Positions 43,796 to 53,268 of a DNA stretch of 64,000 nucleotides are shown in pieces. The stretch's first letter is position 1. Each line of letters starts with the position of its first letter. This DNA is from CBDCGJ01 sp965216645 (GTDB lineage Bacteria; Pseudomonadota; Alphaproteobacteria; GCA-2731375). The position numbers and the translations under genes were made by a program. The notes beneath the pieces were generated by a model that saw only the letters and a program-made list of their open reading frames with translations, had not been told where the DNA came from and did no database searches. The stretch spans positions 1 to 64,000 of the forward strand of contig CBDCGJ010000011.1 in the NCBI GenBank assembly GCA_965216645.1, written 5' to 3'.

Positions 43796-44602
43796 CTATC
43801 CCTTGCTCAGCCTTTCCCAATCATATTGCGACGGTTCCTTGTCGACGAAGCGGCGTACGGCCTGACGATGGTAATCGCTGGTCAAGGCATAACCTTGCGC
43901 GTCCGCCTCCATCTCCAGAATGCTGCGATGGTCGAGATTGAAGGATTGATTGAGGACATTCTTCGAGAGACCGATTGCCGAGGTTGAGGCGTGACGGAAG
44001 CGGCCGGCGAATTCGCGGGCTTCGTCCATGGCATTGTCCTGACTGACGATGTCGAGTACCAGGCCAAGCTCCTTGGCCTCCGCCGCGCCGACTTTCTTCG
44101 CCGTGTAAACCAGCTCCTTCGCCTTCTGCAGGCCGACAAGGCGCGGCAGCAGGTAGAAGCCGCCCCAATCCGGCACCGCGCCGATCCGGCCGAAGGCCTG
44201 CATGAACATGGCACGCGGCGTCGCCAGCACGAAGTCGGCGGCCAGTGCGATGTTTGCGCCGGCGCCGGCGGCCGGCCCGTCGACCAGACTGATTACCGGC
44301 AGTTCGATATTCATCAGGTCGAACATGATGTCGTGATCGCCGCGCAGGCCGTTACGGATATCGCGGGCTTCGCGCGGGCGGTTTGCCATGCCCTTGACGT
44401 CGCCGCCGGCGCAGAAGGCACCGCCGGCGCCGGTGATGATCATCGCCTTGATGCCGTCGCCGATATCCTCCTTCACCATCTTCAGGGCCGCGCGCAGGTC
44501 GTCACGCATTTCCGCGCTCAAGGCATTCAGCGCGTCCGGCCGGTTTAAAGTGATGGTCGCGATCTCGTCGCTGATGTCGAAAAGGATATGCGTGAAGCTC
44601 AT
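43796..44602 (-). CDS. Enoyl-CoA hydratase/isomerase family protein
   Basis: 268 residues from the ATG at 44602. Crotonase motifs are ITLNRPDALNALSAEM, ITGAGGAFCAGGDVKGM (oxyanion hole) and PVISLVDGPAAGAGANIALAAD. The catalytic Glu of classical hydratases is replaced in the segment GRIGAVPDWGGFYLLPRLVG, where Asp is found, so the activity may be isomerase or another crotonase reaction. It is divergent from the first acyl-CoA dehydrogenase pair and upstream of the SMP-30 gene. Confidence 0.9.
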   Translation of the reverse strand: MSFTHILFDISDEIATITLNRPDALNALSAEMRDDLRAALKMVKEDIGDGIKAMIITGAGGAFCAGGDVKGMANRPREARDIRNGLRGDHDIMFDLMNIELPVISLVDGPAAGAGANIALAADFVLATPRAMFMQAFGRIGAVPDWGGFYLLPRLVGLQKAKELVYTAKKVGAAEAKELGLVLDIVSQDNAMDEAREFAGRFRHASTSAIGLSKNVLNQSFNLDHRSILEMEADAQGYALTSDYHRQAVRRFVDKEPSQYDWERLSKG

Positions 44603-44718
44603 GAGTCCTCTGCCTCTGTCCTGCGCCATTGCCATGAAGGAAGGTCTGTTGCTACAAAAGAAGGCCCTATTAGACCACCCTTTGCGCCCCCCGCAAAGAC
44701 CATCGACAAGGTGTATTC

Positions 44719-45846
44719 ATGAATTTCGATTTTTCGGAAGAACAGCAGATGCTGCGCGATCAGGCGCGGCGATTTTTGTCCGAAAACAGCTCTCCCCAAC
44801 ATGTTCGAACCGTTTTGGAAGGCGATGATCGCTACGACGCCGGCTTATGGAAAGGCATGGCCGAACTGGGCTGGATGGGCACGGCCGTGCCGGAGGAATA
44901 TGGCGGCATCGGCATGAGCCATGTCGACCTCTGCGTTATCGCGGAGGAGGTGGGGCGGGCGCTTGCTCCGGTACCGTTTTCCTCCTCTGTCTACCTCGCT
45001 ACGGAGGCGATCCTGCTGGCCGGCCACGAGGAGCAAAAGCGGGATTTGCTCACCAAGCTGGCCATGGGAGAAGTCATCGGAACCTTGGCCGTATCCGAAA
45101 GTAACAAAGCGGCGACGGCGGCGAATACCGTCTGCAGCTATTCGGGTGGCGTTTTGAACGGGACAAAGGTTCCCGTGCCTGACGGCGCGATTGCCAATTT
45201 CGCGGTGGTGGTAGCCAAAAAGGACGACGGTGGCATCTGTCTGGTTTTGGCCGATCTGACAGGCGATGGGGTCGCGCGGGAGGATATCGAAAGCTTCGAT
45301 CCCAGCCGCAACATGGCCAAGGTCACGTTCTCCAACGCAAAGGCCACGATCCTGGGCGACGGCAGTGCCGATTGGGACAGCCTGAGTAAGATCATGGATC
45401 GGGCCGCCGTGCTGATGGCATTCGAGCAGGTCGGCGGCACAGACGCGGCGTTGGAAATGGCCACCGACTACGCCAAGAACCGCTTCGCCTTCGGACGGCC
45501 CATCGGTTCCTTCCAGGCGATCAAACATAAACTGGCCGATGTCTATGTCGCTGGCCAGATTGCCCGGTCCAACGCTTACTATGGCGCTTGGGCGCTGGCC
45601 AACGATGCGCCGGACCTACCGGTGGCGGCCGCCGCCGCACGGGTGGCGGCGACCGACGCCTACAGAGTGGCGACGGAAGAAAACATTCAAACCCACGGCG
45701 GCATGGGCTTCACCTGGGAGTTCGATTGCCATCTTTACTATCGCCGGGCCAAGAATTTGAGCCTGGCGCTCGGCAGCATCCGGCGCTGGAAGAACCTTTT
45801 GGTCTCCCGCCTGGAAATGCGCAATATCGCGGAAGGGAGCGTCTGA
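44719..45846 (+). CDS. Acyl-CoA dehydrogenase, partner subunit of pair 1
   Basis: 375 residues. The N- and C-terminal helical domains are normal, but the middle domain reads LAVSESNKAATAAN where the usual EPxxGSD flavin-proximal motif should be. The C-terminal segment THGGMGFTWEFDCHLYYRRAK matches the subunit of steroid-type heteromeric dehydrogenases that carries the TWE motif. It probably works only with the product of the next gene, whose ATG begins one base after this stop. Confidence 0.9.
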   Translation: MNFDFSEEQQMLRDQARRFLSENSSPQHVRTVLEGDDRYDAGLWKGMAELGWMGTAVPEEYGGIGMSHVDLCVIAEEVGRALAPVPFSSSVYLATEAILLAGHEEQKRDLLTKLAMGEVIGTLAVSESNKAATAANTVCSYSGGVLNGTKVPVPDGAIANFAVVVAKKDDGGICLVLADLTGDGVAREDIESFDPSRNMAKVTFSNAKATILGDGSADWDSLSKIMDRAAVLMAFEQVGGTDAALEMATDYAKNRFAFGRPIGSFQAIKHKLADVYVAGQIARSNAYYGAWALANDAPDLPVAAAAARVAATDAYRVATEENIQTHGGMGFTWEFDCHLYYRRAKNLSLALGSIRRWKNLLVSRLEMRNIAEGSV

Positions 45847-45847
45847 T

Positions 45848-47086
45848 ATGGATTTCGAAGACACCAAGGAAGAAGCCGAGTTCCGCGCTCGCGCCGTCGA
45901 GTTCCTGCAGGCCAACGCGACTTTGAAAGTGGAGGCGGAGCGGATCAGTTCCCCCACCGACGACCGCAACAAAATGATCGACGACGCCAAAGTCTGGCAG
46001 ATCAAAAAATACGAGGCCGGCTTCTCCGGCATGACCATCGCCAAGGATTATGGCGGCCAAGGCCTGCCGCAGATTTTGCAAGTAATCTACAATCAGGAAG
46101 AGGCCAAGTATGTCGTCCCGCGCGGCGTGTTCGAGATCGGCCTGGGCATGTGCATCCCGACCATGCTGGCCTATGCCTCGGACCAGCAGAAGAAGCGCTA
46201 TACGGTGCCCGCTCTGAAAGGGGAGGAAATCTGGTGCCAACTCTTCTCCGAACCGGCCGGCGGCTCCGACCTGGCGGGCCTGCGCACCCGGGCGGAACGG
46301 GATGGCGACGATTGGATCATCAATGGGCAGAAGATCTGGACCACCGGGGCCCAGTTCAGCGACTACGGCATCCTCGTCACGCGGAGCGATTTCGACGCAC
46401 CGAAGCATAAGGGCCTGACGTTCTTCTTCCTGGACATGAAATCGCCGGGGGTAGAGATCAAACCGATCAAGCAGGCCTCCGGTCACTCCAACTTCAACGA
46501 GGTCTTCTTCGAGGACGTTCGTATTCCGGACAGCCAACGGCTCGGCGATGTCGGCGACGGTTGGCGGGTCTCGCTGACGACCTTGATGAACGAGCGTTTC
46601 TCGATCACCACGTCGCCGCCACCTAATTTTCAGGAGGTCTTCGATCTCGCTCGCGATGCCGAATTGGAAACCGGGCCGGCCATGCAGGATTCATCCGTGC
46701 GGGAAAAACTGGCCGACTGGTATGTCCGCGAGATGGGGGTGAAATACACCAACTTCCGAACCATGACGGCGCTTAGCCGCGGCGGCACGCCGGGCCCGGA
46801 GAGCTCGATCTCCAAGGTCGTCACCGGCAAGCAGTGGCAGGACATTTCGGCGTTCGGAATGGACTTGCAGGAACAGGCCGGCGTCTCCACCGACCCGGAA
46901 GTGGTGGCGCTGCAAGGCCTATTCCAGACCGGCTATCTGTCGTCGCCAAGCTACCGCATTGCCGGCGGTACGGACGAAGTGTTGCGCAACATCATCGCCG
47001 AGCGGGTGCTGCAGCTGCCACCGGACATCCGGGTCGACAAGGACAAACCTTTCAACCAACTGCCGACCGGCCGCGGTCAGGACTAA
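45848..47086 (+). CDS. Acyl-CoA dehydrogenase, flavin-motif subunit of pair 1
   Basis: 412 residues. The typical middle motif is present (LFSEPAGGSDLAGLRTRAER ... GQKIWTTGAQ) and the C-terminal RIAGGTDEVLRNIIAERVL is the flavin-binding end. The catalytic Glu of fatty-acyl enzymes is not at its usual place. With the preceding gene it likely forms an alpha2beta2 enzyme like the FadE pairs of steroid side-chain or ring degradation. It introduces a double bond next to the CoA thioester carbonyl, passing electrons to ETF. Confidence 0.92.
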   Translation: MDFEDTKEEAEFRARAVEFLQANATLKVEAERISSPTDDRNKMIDDAKVWQIKKYEAGFSGMTIAKDYGGQGLPQILQVIYNQEEAKYVVPRGVFEIGLGMCIPTMLAYASDQQKKRYTVPALKGEEIWCQLFSEPAGGSDLAGLRTRAERDGDDWIINGQKIWTTGAQFSDYGILVTRSDFDAPKHKGLTFFFLDMKSPGVEIKPIKQASGHSNFNEVFFEDVRIPDSQRLGDVGDGWRVSLTTLMNERFSITTSPPPNFQEVFDLARDAELETGPAMQDSSVREKLADWYVREMGVKYTNFRTMTALSRGGTPGPESSISKVVTGKQWQDISAFGMDLQEQAGVSTDPEVVALQGLFQTGYLSSPSYRIAGGTDEVLRNIIAERVLQLPPDIRVDKDKPFNQLPTGRGQD

Positions 47087-47109
47087 GAGATTAGATAGGA
47101 GACGTATTC

Positions 47110-47934
47110 ATGGGCACATTGGACGGCAAGGTCGCGCTGGTCACCGGCTCGGGCCGGGGCATTGGCCAAGCCATCGCCTTGAAGCTGGCAAGCGAGGGCG
47201 CCCGCTTGGTGATCAACGACCTGGACGACGGCCCGGCGGAAGAAACCGTCGCCAAGATCAACGCTATGGGCACGCAAGCGGTGGCCTGCAACGGCGACGT
47301 TACCGAGCCGGACTTCGGCGATCGTTTCATCGCCAAGGCGGTGGACACATATGGTGCGCCGGACATCATCATTAACAATGCCGGCTATACCTGGGACAAT
47401 GTGATTCAGAAAATGACCGACGATCAGTTTCTGGACGTGATGAATGTTCATCTGGTCGCGCCCTTCCGTATCCTACGTGCCGCCGCCGGACCTATTCGGG
47501 AAGCGGCGAAGCAGGAGGCAGCGGACGGCCAGGCGAAGTGTCGCAAGGTGGTCAACATCTCCTCCGTTTCTGGCGTTTACGGCAATGCGGGACAGGTCAA
47601 TTATTCCAGCGGCAAGCTGGCCATCGTAGGTTTGACCAAGACACTGGCGAAGGAATGGGGCCGTTACAATGTCACCGTGAACTCGGTTGCCTTCGGTTTG
47701 GTCCACACCCGGCTGACCCAGGCGTTGGATGGCGAAGGCGCCAGCATCGACGTGCAGGGCCGGGACATCGCGGTCGGTGTGCAGCGGCAATATCTGGAGG
47801 CGGCGGCGCAGCGCATCCCGCTTGGCCGCGGCGGCACGCCTGAAGAGGCGGCGGGCGCCGTCTATCTATTCTGTATTCCCGAATCCGATTACGTCAGCGG
47901 CCAATTGCTGGTCTGCGACGGTGGCGGCCGGTAG
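47110..47934 (+). CDS. SDR oxidoreductase (3-hydroxyacyl-CoA dehydrogenase-like)
   Basis: 274 residues with all classical SDR features: TGSGRGIG at 14-21, NNAG near 92, catalytic Ser in NISSVSGVYG, and Tyr-x-x-x-Lys in NYSSGK. The C-terminal part has the usual substrate lid and ends in LLVCDGGGR. It most likely oxidises a 3-hydroxyacyl-CoA in the pathway encoded around it. It follows the dehydrogenase pair and precedes an enoyl-CoA hydratase gene on the same strand. Confidence 0.93.
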   Translation: MGTLDGKVALVTGSGRGIGQAIALKLASEGARLVINDLDDGPAEETVAKINAMGTQAVACNGDVTEPDFGDRFIAKAVDTYGAPDIIINNAGYTWDNVIQKMTDDQFLDVMNVHLVAPFRILRAAAGPIREAAKQEAADGQAKCRKVVNISSVSGVYGNAGQVNYSSGKLAIVGLTKTLAKEWGRYNVTVNSVAFGLVHTRLTQALDGEGASIDVQGRDIAVGVQRQYLEAAAQRIPLGRGGTPEEAAGAVYLFCIPESDYVSGQLLVCDGGGR

Positions 47935-47944
47935 GAGAGACGAG

Positions 47945-48730
47945 ATGAGCGATTTTGGCAGTTACGACGATATCGAAGTCAATCTGGACGGCCATGTGGC
48001 GGTGGTCGAGATCCAACGCCCGCCGCACAATTTCTTCGACATGAGCCTGATCAAGCAACTGGCAACGTCGTTCGAAATCCTCGGCGACCACACGCCCTGC
48101 CGCGCCATCGTGCTGGCGGCTCAGGGCAAGCATTTCTGCGCCGGCGCGAATTTCGGCGACGGTAACGACGATCGGGTGCGCGGCGACAATGTGGAGGGCA
48201 GCCTCTATCAGGAAGCGGTGCGTCTGTTCCGCACGCCCAAGCCCGTAGTGGCGGCGGTGCAAGGCGCGGCAATCGGCGGCGGTCTCGGCCTGGCGGTGAT
48301 GCCCGACTTCCGGGTCGCCTGTCCGGAAAGCCGCTTCGCCGCCAACTTCACCCGGTTGGGTTTCCATCCCGGCTTCGGTTTGACCACGACCTTGCCGCGA
48401 CTGATCGGCCAGCAAAAGGCGGCGCTGATGTTCTATACCAGCCGCCGGATCAAAGGCGAGGAAGCATTCGAATGGGGGCTGGCCGATCTGTTGGTGCCGC
48501 AGGAGCAAGTGCGCGACGCGGCGATCGAGCTGGCCACGGAGATCTCGCATAATTCACCGCTCGGCGTCGTCGAAACCCGCGCCACGGTGCGCCAGGGACT
48601 GGCCGACGCGGTTAAGGTCGCGACGGATCACGAATTGAAAATACAAACCGAACTAAAAGCCACCGAGGATTTCCGCGAGGGCGTGCGTGCGGTGTCGGAA
48701 CGTCGTTTACCGAACTTTCAGGGGCGGTAA
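47945..48730 (+). CDS. Enoyl-CoA hydratase family protein
   Basis: 261 residues from the ATG at 47945; the frame is open upstream but that part lies in the SDR gene. Motifs are VVEIQRPPHNFFDMSLIKQL, VLAAQGKHFCAGANFGDG (oxyanion hole) and PVVAAVQGAAIGGGLGLAVMPDFRV. The FTRLGFHPGFGLTTTLPRLIG segment lacks the Glu expected for standard hydration. It probably acts on a cyclic or branched enoyl-CoA. A REP-like element separates it from the second dehydrogenase pair. Confidence 0.92.
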   Translation: MSDFGSYDDIEVNLDGHVAVVEIQRPPHNFFDMSLIKQLATSFEILGDHTPCRAIVLAAQGKHFCAGANFGDGNDDRVRGDNVEGSLYQEAVRLFRTPKPVVAAVQGAAIGGGLGLAVMPDFRVACPESRFAANFTRLGFHPGFGLTTTLPRLIGQQKAALMFYTSRRIKGEEAFEWGLADLLVPQEQVRDAAIELATEISHNSPLGVVETRATVRQGLADAVKVATDHELKIQTELKATEDFREGVRAVSERRLPNFQGR

Positions 48731-48740
48731 CAGTAAAGCG

Positions 48741-48836
48741 CGTCATCCCGGCCGTAGCGAAGCGGAGAGCCGGGATCGCCGCAGGCTTGGTGTTTGAAAC
48801 GATCCCGGATATCGCTGAAGCGATTCCGGGATGACG
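48741..48836. repeat. REP-like double-hairpin element 2
   Basis: The outer ends CGTCATCCCGG and CCGGGATGACG are inverted. The left hairpin is ATCCCGGC / GCCGGGAT; the right is ATCCCGGA-T-ATCGCT pairing with AGCGATTCCGGGAT around GA. It shares ends and layout with element 1 at 13992-14082. It separates two acyl-CoA gene groups on the same strand and may act as a processing or termination point. Confidence 0.78.
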
Positions 48837-48851
48837 GAAAAACGGTCGGAC

Positions 48852-49901
48852 ATGAACGAGACCACACAGCTTGTCGTCGATACCACGCAGCGGATCTTTC
48901 AGGATCTGGGCGACCCGCAAACCATAAACGGCGCCGGCGACGACAGCTGGAAGGCGCCACTCTGGCAGGCGCTTGAGGAGGGCGGTCTGACCCAGCCGAT
49001 GGTCGGTGAGGACCTGGGTGGCGCCGGCTTATCGGTCATCGACAGCATGGCGGTCCTGCGCACCGCCGGTCGCTTTGCCGTGCCGGTGCCATTGGCGGAA
49101 ACGGTGATGGCGTCGGCCATGTTGTCCCGCGCCGATATTGCCGCGCCGTTAGGGCCAATGTCCCTGGCGCCGGTGCGTCTCAAGGACAGAATCACCTTGC
49201 AAGCCGACGGCACTTTGACCGGCACCGCCAAAGCCGTTCCGTTCGCTGCGGACAGCGAACATGTCGCGGTCATGACCGACGGTAAAGCTGCTTTAGTCGC
49301 GACGGCGGATTGCGAGATAGCGCCGAAACTCAACAAAGCCGGCGAAGGCCGGGATACGGTAATCTTCGACGGCGCCAAACCGCTCCAGATTGCCGACCTG
49401 CCCGACAGCAAGAATGGCGGCGCGTTGATGATGTTCGGCGCTATCGTCCGCGCGACCCAGATGGCCGGGGCGTTGGAAGCGCTGTTGGATATGAGTGTGC
49501 AGTATGCCGGTGAGCGCGTCGCCTTCGAGCGGCCGATCGCGAAATTCCAGGCGGTGCAGCATAATCTAGCTCGGCTGGCGGAGGAGGCGGCCGCCGCCGT
49601 GGCGATCGCCAATTCGGCGGCCTTCACGCTGGAGCAAGCGGCGTCCCGCGATGCCATCTTCCTGGACGCGGCCAGCGCGAAGATCCGGGTCGGCGAGGCG
49701 GCCGGCGCTGGCGCGGCCATCGCCTATCAGGTTCATGGTGCCATCGGCTTCACGCAGGAACATATTCTGCATCGCTACAGTCATCGCTTGTGGGAGTGGC
49801 GTGACGATTTCGGCAACGAAAGCCAATGGGCGCTCCGGCTCGGGGAGGTCTTTTGCGAAAAGGGCGGCGACGCGTTGTGGCCCGCCCTGACCGCGGCATA
49901 G
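48852..49901 (+). CDS. Acyl-CoA dehydrogenase, partner subunit of pair 2
   Basis: 349 residues from the ATG at 48852; an upstream ATG at 48831 lies in the REP-like element. Short for the family, with no EPxxGSD motif in the middle domain (MSLAPVRLKDRI region), while the C-terminal YQVHGAIGFTQEHILHRYSHR is present. It matches the partner subunit of heteromeric acyl-CoA dehydrogenases. The flavin-motif subunit follows after 10 bases. Confidence 0.88.
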   Translation: MNETTQLVVDTTQRIFQDLGDPQTINGAGDDSWKAPLWQALEEGGLTQPMVGEDLGGAGLSVIDSMAVLRTAGRFAVPVPLAETVMASAMLSRADIAAPLGPMSLAPVRLKDRITLQADGTLTGTAKAVPFAADSEHVAVMTDGKAALVATADCEIAPKLNKAGEGRDTVIFDGAKPLQIADLPDSKNGGALMMFGAIVRATQMAGALEALLDMSVQYAGERVAFERPIAKFQAVQHNLARLAEEAAAAVAIANSAAFTLEQAASRDAIFLDAASAKIRVGEAAGAGAAIAYQVHGAIGFTQEHILHRYSHRLWEWRDDFGNESQWALRLGEVFCEKGGDALWPALTAA

Positions 49902-49911
49902 GGAGGTATAG

Positions 49912-51054
49912 ATGGCCGCCATCGAATTCGATCCGATCCGTCTGCCCCCCGCGGCCGAGGAGCTGCGTGGAGAAGTGCGGGCTTTCATCGAGGAGGAGCG
50001 CGCCGCCGGCACCATCGGCGACGGTAATCCCCATAATCCCGAATTCAGCCGCAAGGTTGGGGAGAAGGGTTGGATCGGCATGTCCTGGCCCAAGGCCTAT
50101 GGCGGGCAGGAGCGTAGCTTCCTCGAGCGCTACGTGGTGACGGAGGAGTTTCTCATCGCCAAGGCACCGACCCGGGTGCATTTCGTGGCGGACCGGCAAA
50201 GCGGACCGACGATCATCAAATACGGTACCGAAGCGATCAAGCAGGACATTCTGCCACGCATAATCTCTGGTGAGTGCTGCTTCGCCATCGGTATGAGCGA
50301 GCCGGACAGCGGCTCCGACTTGTTCGCCGCCAAAACCAAGGCGACGCGCACCAACGAAGGTTGGCGGATCAATGGCCGTAAGGTCTGGACCTCAAATGCC
50401 CATCAGGCCGATTATCTGATCGCCTTGTTCCGGACTTCTCCCTCGACGGAAGACAATCGCCGCCACGGCCTGACCAACTTCATCGTCGACATGAAGACGG
50501 ACGGCATTTCGACCCGGCCGATCCATTTTCCGACCGGCCAACATGAGTTCAACGAAGTGATCTTCGACGACGTCCTGATCCCCGATGAAATGGTGTTGGG
50601 CGCGGTCGACGATGCCTGGAAGCAGGCCACCAGCGAACTCGCTTACGAGCGCAGCGGGCCGGAACGGTTTTTGGAAACACTACATGTCCTGTTCGCGCTG
50701 ATCGACGTGCTCGGCAAGAACCCGGACGCACGCGGGGCCGAGGGTGTGGGGCGTCTGATCGCGCAATTACATACGCTCCGCCGCATGTCCGTCTCCGTCG
50801 CCGGCATGCTTGAGGCCGGCAAGGAACCGGTCGTCGAAGGCTCCATCGTCAAGGATTTGGGTACGGTGTGGGAGCAGGCGCTGCCTTATAAGGCACGGGA
50901 CTTGGCCGCCTTCGTCGATGACGATCTGATCGATCGAGGGGAATTCGACCACTTGCTCGACCATTACTCGATGTTGGCCCCGAAATTGACCATTCAGGGC
51001 GGCACCACAGAGATCCTCCGCGGTATCATCGCCCGCGGTCTCGGCCTTAGATAG
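49912..51054 (+). CDS. Acyl-CoA dehydrogenase, flavin-motif subunit of pair 2
   Basis: 380 residues from the ATG at 49912 (GGGAGG upstream). The middle domain has GMSEPDSGSDLFAAKTKA and GRKVWTSNAH, and the C-terminus ends LTIQGGTTEILRGIIARGLG, both flavin-binding segments. Together with the preceding gene it likely forms a second alpha2beta2 enzyme with a different acyl specificity from pair 1. An alpha/beta hydrolase gene starts 14 bases after its stop. Confidence 0.93.
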   Translation: MAAIEFDPIRLPPAAEELRGEVRAFIEEERAAGTIGDGNPHNPEFSRKVGEKGWIGMSWPKAYGGQERSFLERYVVTEEFLIAKAPTRVHFVADRQSGPTIIKYGTEAIKQDILPRIISGECCFAIGMSEPDSGSDLFAAKTKATRTNEGWRINGRKVWTSNAHQADYLIALFRTSPSTEDNRRHGLTNFIVDMKTDGISTRPIHFPTGQHEFNEVIFDDVLIPDEMVLGAVDDAWKQATSELAYERSGPERFLETLHVLFALIDVLGKNPDARGAEGVGRLIAQLHTLRRMSVSVAGMLEAGKEPVVEGSIVKDLGTVWEQALPYKARDLAAFVDDDLIDRGEFDHLLDHYSMLAPKLTIQGGTTEILRGIIARGLGLR

Positions 51055-51068
51055 CGGCGGGAAATCCT

Positions 51069-51848
51069 GTGCGGCTCTATTACGAGGAACATGAGGGGAC
51101 GGGGCCGTATTTGCTCTTGGTCCACGGCATGTTGTCGGGCCGCTCTCAATGGATGCTCAATTTGGATGCGTTGCGCGAGGTTTGCCGGCCAGTCGTTGTC
51201 GAATTATGGGGGCATGGCCGCAGTCCGGCGCCGGACGACCCGGCGCGCTATCATCCCAATGGCTATCTCGACGAGTTCGAGGCGATCCGCAAAGAGATAG
51301 GGGCGGAGGGCTGGTTCGTCTGCGGCCAATCCTTCGGCGCCGGTTTGACCATCCGATACGCGGTGCGTTACCCCAACCGGGTTTACGGACAAATCTTCAC
51401 CAATTCCCGATCCGCTTTGGCGGACGAGGAAACCGTGGCGACCTATCGGAAAAATGCTCTCAGCCGGGCTAATTTGGTCTTGAAACACGGTCGGGAGGGT
51501 TTGGAGAAAATTCCCGTCCATCCGATCCACGCCCGCCGCATGGACGAAAATGTGAAAGAAGCCCTTCTTGAGGATGCCAAACTGCATCAGCCAAAAGGTT
51601 TCGCGCTTTCGTTCCAGCATACGTCGCCGAACCTATCGGTGCGTGAGATGGCCAAGGAATTGCGGGTACCGGGCCTATTGGTCGTCGGGGAGCGGGAGAA
51701 AGAATTTCATCCGAGCCGCGTCTACGCCGAACAAGCGATCCCGCGTCTGACAGTCGTGGCGACACCGGACGGTCACGCGGTTAACATTCAATCCGCCGAA
51801 GCTTTCAATCAGGCCGTCAAAACATTCATCAAAGCGTTATCGCCATGA
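51069..51848 (+). CDS. Alpha/beta hydrolase fold protein
   Basis: 259 residues from a GTG at 51069. The oxyanion loop is LVHGMLSGRSQW, the nucleophile elbow CGQSFGAGLTIRYA has the Ser, the acid is within LLVVGEREKEFHPS, and the His is in TPDGHAVNIQ. It may hydrolyse a ring-cleavage product or a CoA ester in the same pathway. It is in line with the acyl-CoA dehydrogenase genes and overlaps the next esterase gene by 4 bases. Confidence 0.88.
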   Translation: MRLYYEEHEGTGPYLLLVHGMLSGRSQWMLNLDALREVCRPVVVELWGHGRSPAPDDPARYHPNGYLDEFEAIRKEIGAEGWFVCGQSFGAGLTIRYAVRYPNRVYGQIFTNSRSALADEETVATYRKNALSRANLVLKHGREGLEKIPVHPIHARRMDENVKEALLEDAKLHQPKGFALSFQHTSPNLSVREMAKELRVPGLLVVGEREKEFHPSRVYAEQAIPRLTVVATPDGHAVNIQSAEAFNQAVKTFIKALSP

Positions 51849-53206
51849 AAATCGAAATCGAACTTGCCGCCGGGCGTATAGCCGGAAGCGTCGACAATGA
51901 ACACGGTCTGAACATCTTCAAGGGTATCCCCTTCGCCGCGCCGCCGGTGGCTGAGCGACGTTGGCGGCGGGCGGAACCTGCAGCGCCTTGGGACGGGTCT
52001 AGGGATTGTACCGAATTCGCCGCCGCGCCGCCGCAGCAGGTGAATGAAGTCATGTCCATGTTCGCCGCAACGGAGAATACGCCCCAGGCCGAGGATTGCC
52101 TGTATCTCAATGTCTGGGCGCCAGCCGACGCGACCGACTTACCGGTCATGGTTTGGTTGCATGGCGGAGGATTTGCGCGGGGTTACGCCCACCACCCCAT
52201 GTATAACGGGCAGGAATTGGCGAAGCGTGGCGTCGTCTTCGTTTCGGTAGCCTATCGTTTGAACCTCATGGGTATGCTCGCGCATCCGGCCCTGACCGCG
52301 GAAGGCGGCGGGGCCTCCGGCAACTACGCGCTCAGCGATCAGATCCAAGCCCTGGAGTGGGTGCAACAGAATGTCCGAGCATTCGGCGGCGATCCCGGCA
52401 ATGTGACGGTGTTCGGCGAGTCTGCCGGCGGCCGATCGATCTCCGCGCTGATGGCAGCGCCGAAAGCGGCCGGATTGTTTCATCGCGGAATTTGCCAGAG
52501 CGGAGCATTGGCCAATGTCAGCGACGTTTTGAAGGTGCGGGAGGCGTTGGCAATTGAGTTGTTGGGTGAGACGGACGATGTCACCGTTTTGCGCGCACGC
52601 GCCGCGGCCGATTATCTGCGTTTTATCGACCGCTTCAACGCCAATCCCATGGTCGACGGCCAGGTGATTCCGGAAGATCCGCGGGCGGTCTATGATAGCG
52701 GTCGACAACATGCGGTGCCGCTTATGATTGGCGTCAACGCGGATGAAGGCTCTCTCTTCTCCACGGGGCTTTCGACGGCGGTTCGGGTGCCCCCGCAATT
52801 CAAAAACGATCCGGCCGGCGCGGCGGCGCATATCGGCCGGGTCCGTTTCTTCGAACCAGCCTGGGAACAGGCGTCTTGGCATCAAGCCGCGGGTTTGCAG
52901 ACCCACTTCTATCACTTCACCCGGGTCCCGCCCTATCGGACCGGCGAGAAGCTGGGATCCTTCCACGGCTCCGAAATCCCTTATGTTTTCGGCGGCGGCA
53001 TGCGCTGCGGATTGTTCGAGCCCAATTCGCCACGAACCACAGATCACGACCGCCGCCTGAGCGCCGAGATGATGGATGCCTGGACCGGTTTCGCCAAATC
53101 GGGCGACCCAGGTTGGACGCCCTTCGATCCGACGAGGGGAAACTATAAGGAATTCGGCGATACGATTGGCGAACGTTCAGGCTTCGATGAGAAACTCGCC
53201 GCCTGA
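51845..53206 (+). CDS. Carboxylesterase type B
   Basis: 453 residues. Family signatures are GIPFAAPPVAERRWRRAEPA, EDCLYLNVWAP, VWLHGGGFARGY and the nucleophile elbow VFGESAGGRSIS; the catalytic His is expected in KLGSFHGSEIPYVF. No signal peptide is seen, so it is cytoplasmic. It would cleave ester substrates feeding the acyl-CoA pathway. It ends the plus-strand run that began at 44719 and converges with the cupin gene. Confidence 0.92.
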   Translation: MKIEIELAAGRIAGSVDNEHGLNIFKGIPFAAPPVAERRWRRAEPAAPWDGSRDCTEFAAAPPQQVNEVMSMFAATENTPQAEDCLYLNVWAPADATDLPVMVWLHGGGFARGYAHHPMYNGQELAKRGVVFVSVAYRLNLMGMLAHPALTAEGGGASGNYALSDQIQALEWVQQNVRAFGGDPGNVTVFGESAGGRSISALMAAPKAAGLFHRGICQSGALANVSDVLKVREALAIELLGETDDVTVLRARAAADYLRFIDRFNANPMVDGQVIPEDPRAVYDSGRQHAVPLMIGVNADEGSLFSTGLSTAVRVPPQFKNDPAGAAAHIGRVRFFEPAWEQASWHQAAGLQTHFYHFTRVPPYRTGEKLGSFHGSEIPYVFGGGMRCGLFEPNSPRTTDHDRRLSAEMMDAWTGFAKSGDPGWTPFDPTRGNYKEFGDTIGERSGFDEKLAA

Positions 53207-53268
53207 TCTTCCTGGCTTGCGATATTATTGAGAAGATGCGGATATGGCTCTTCGAACCGAACATCCGT

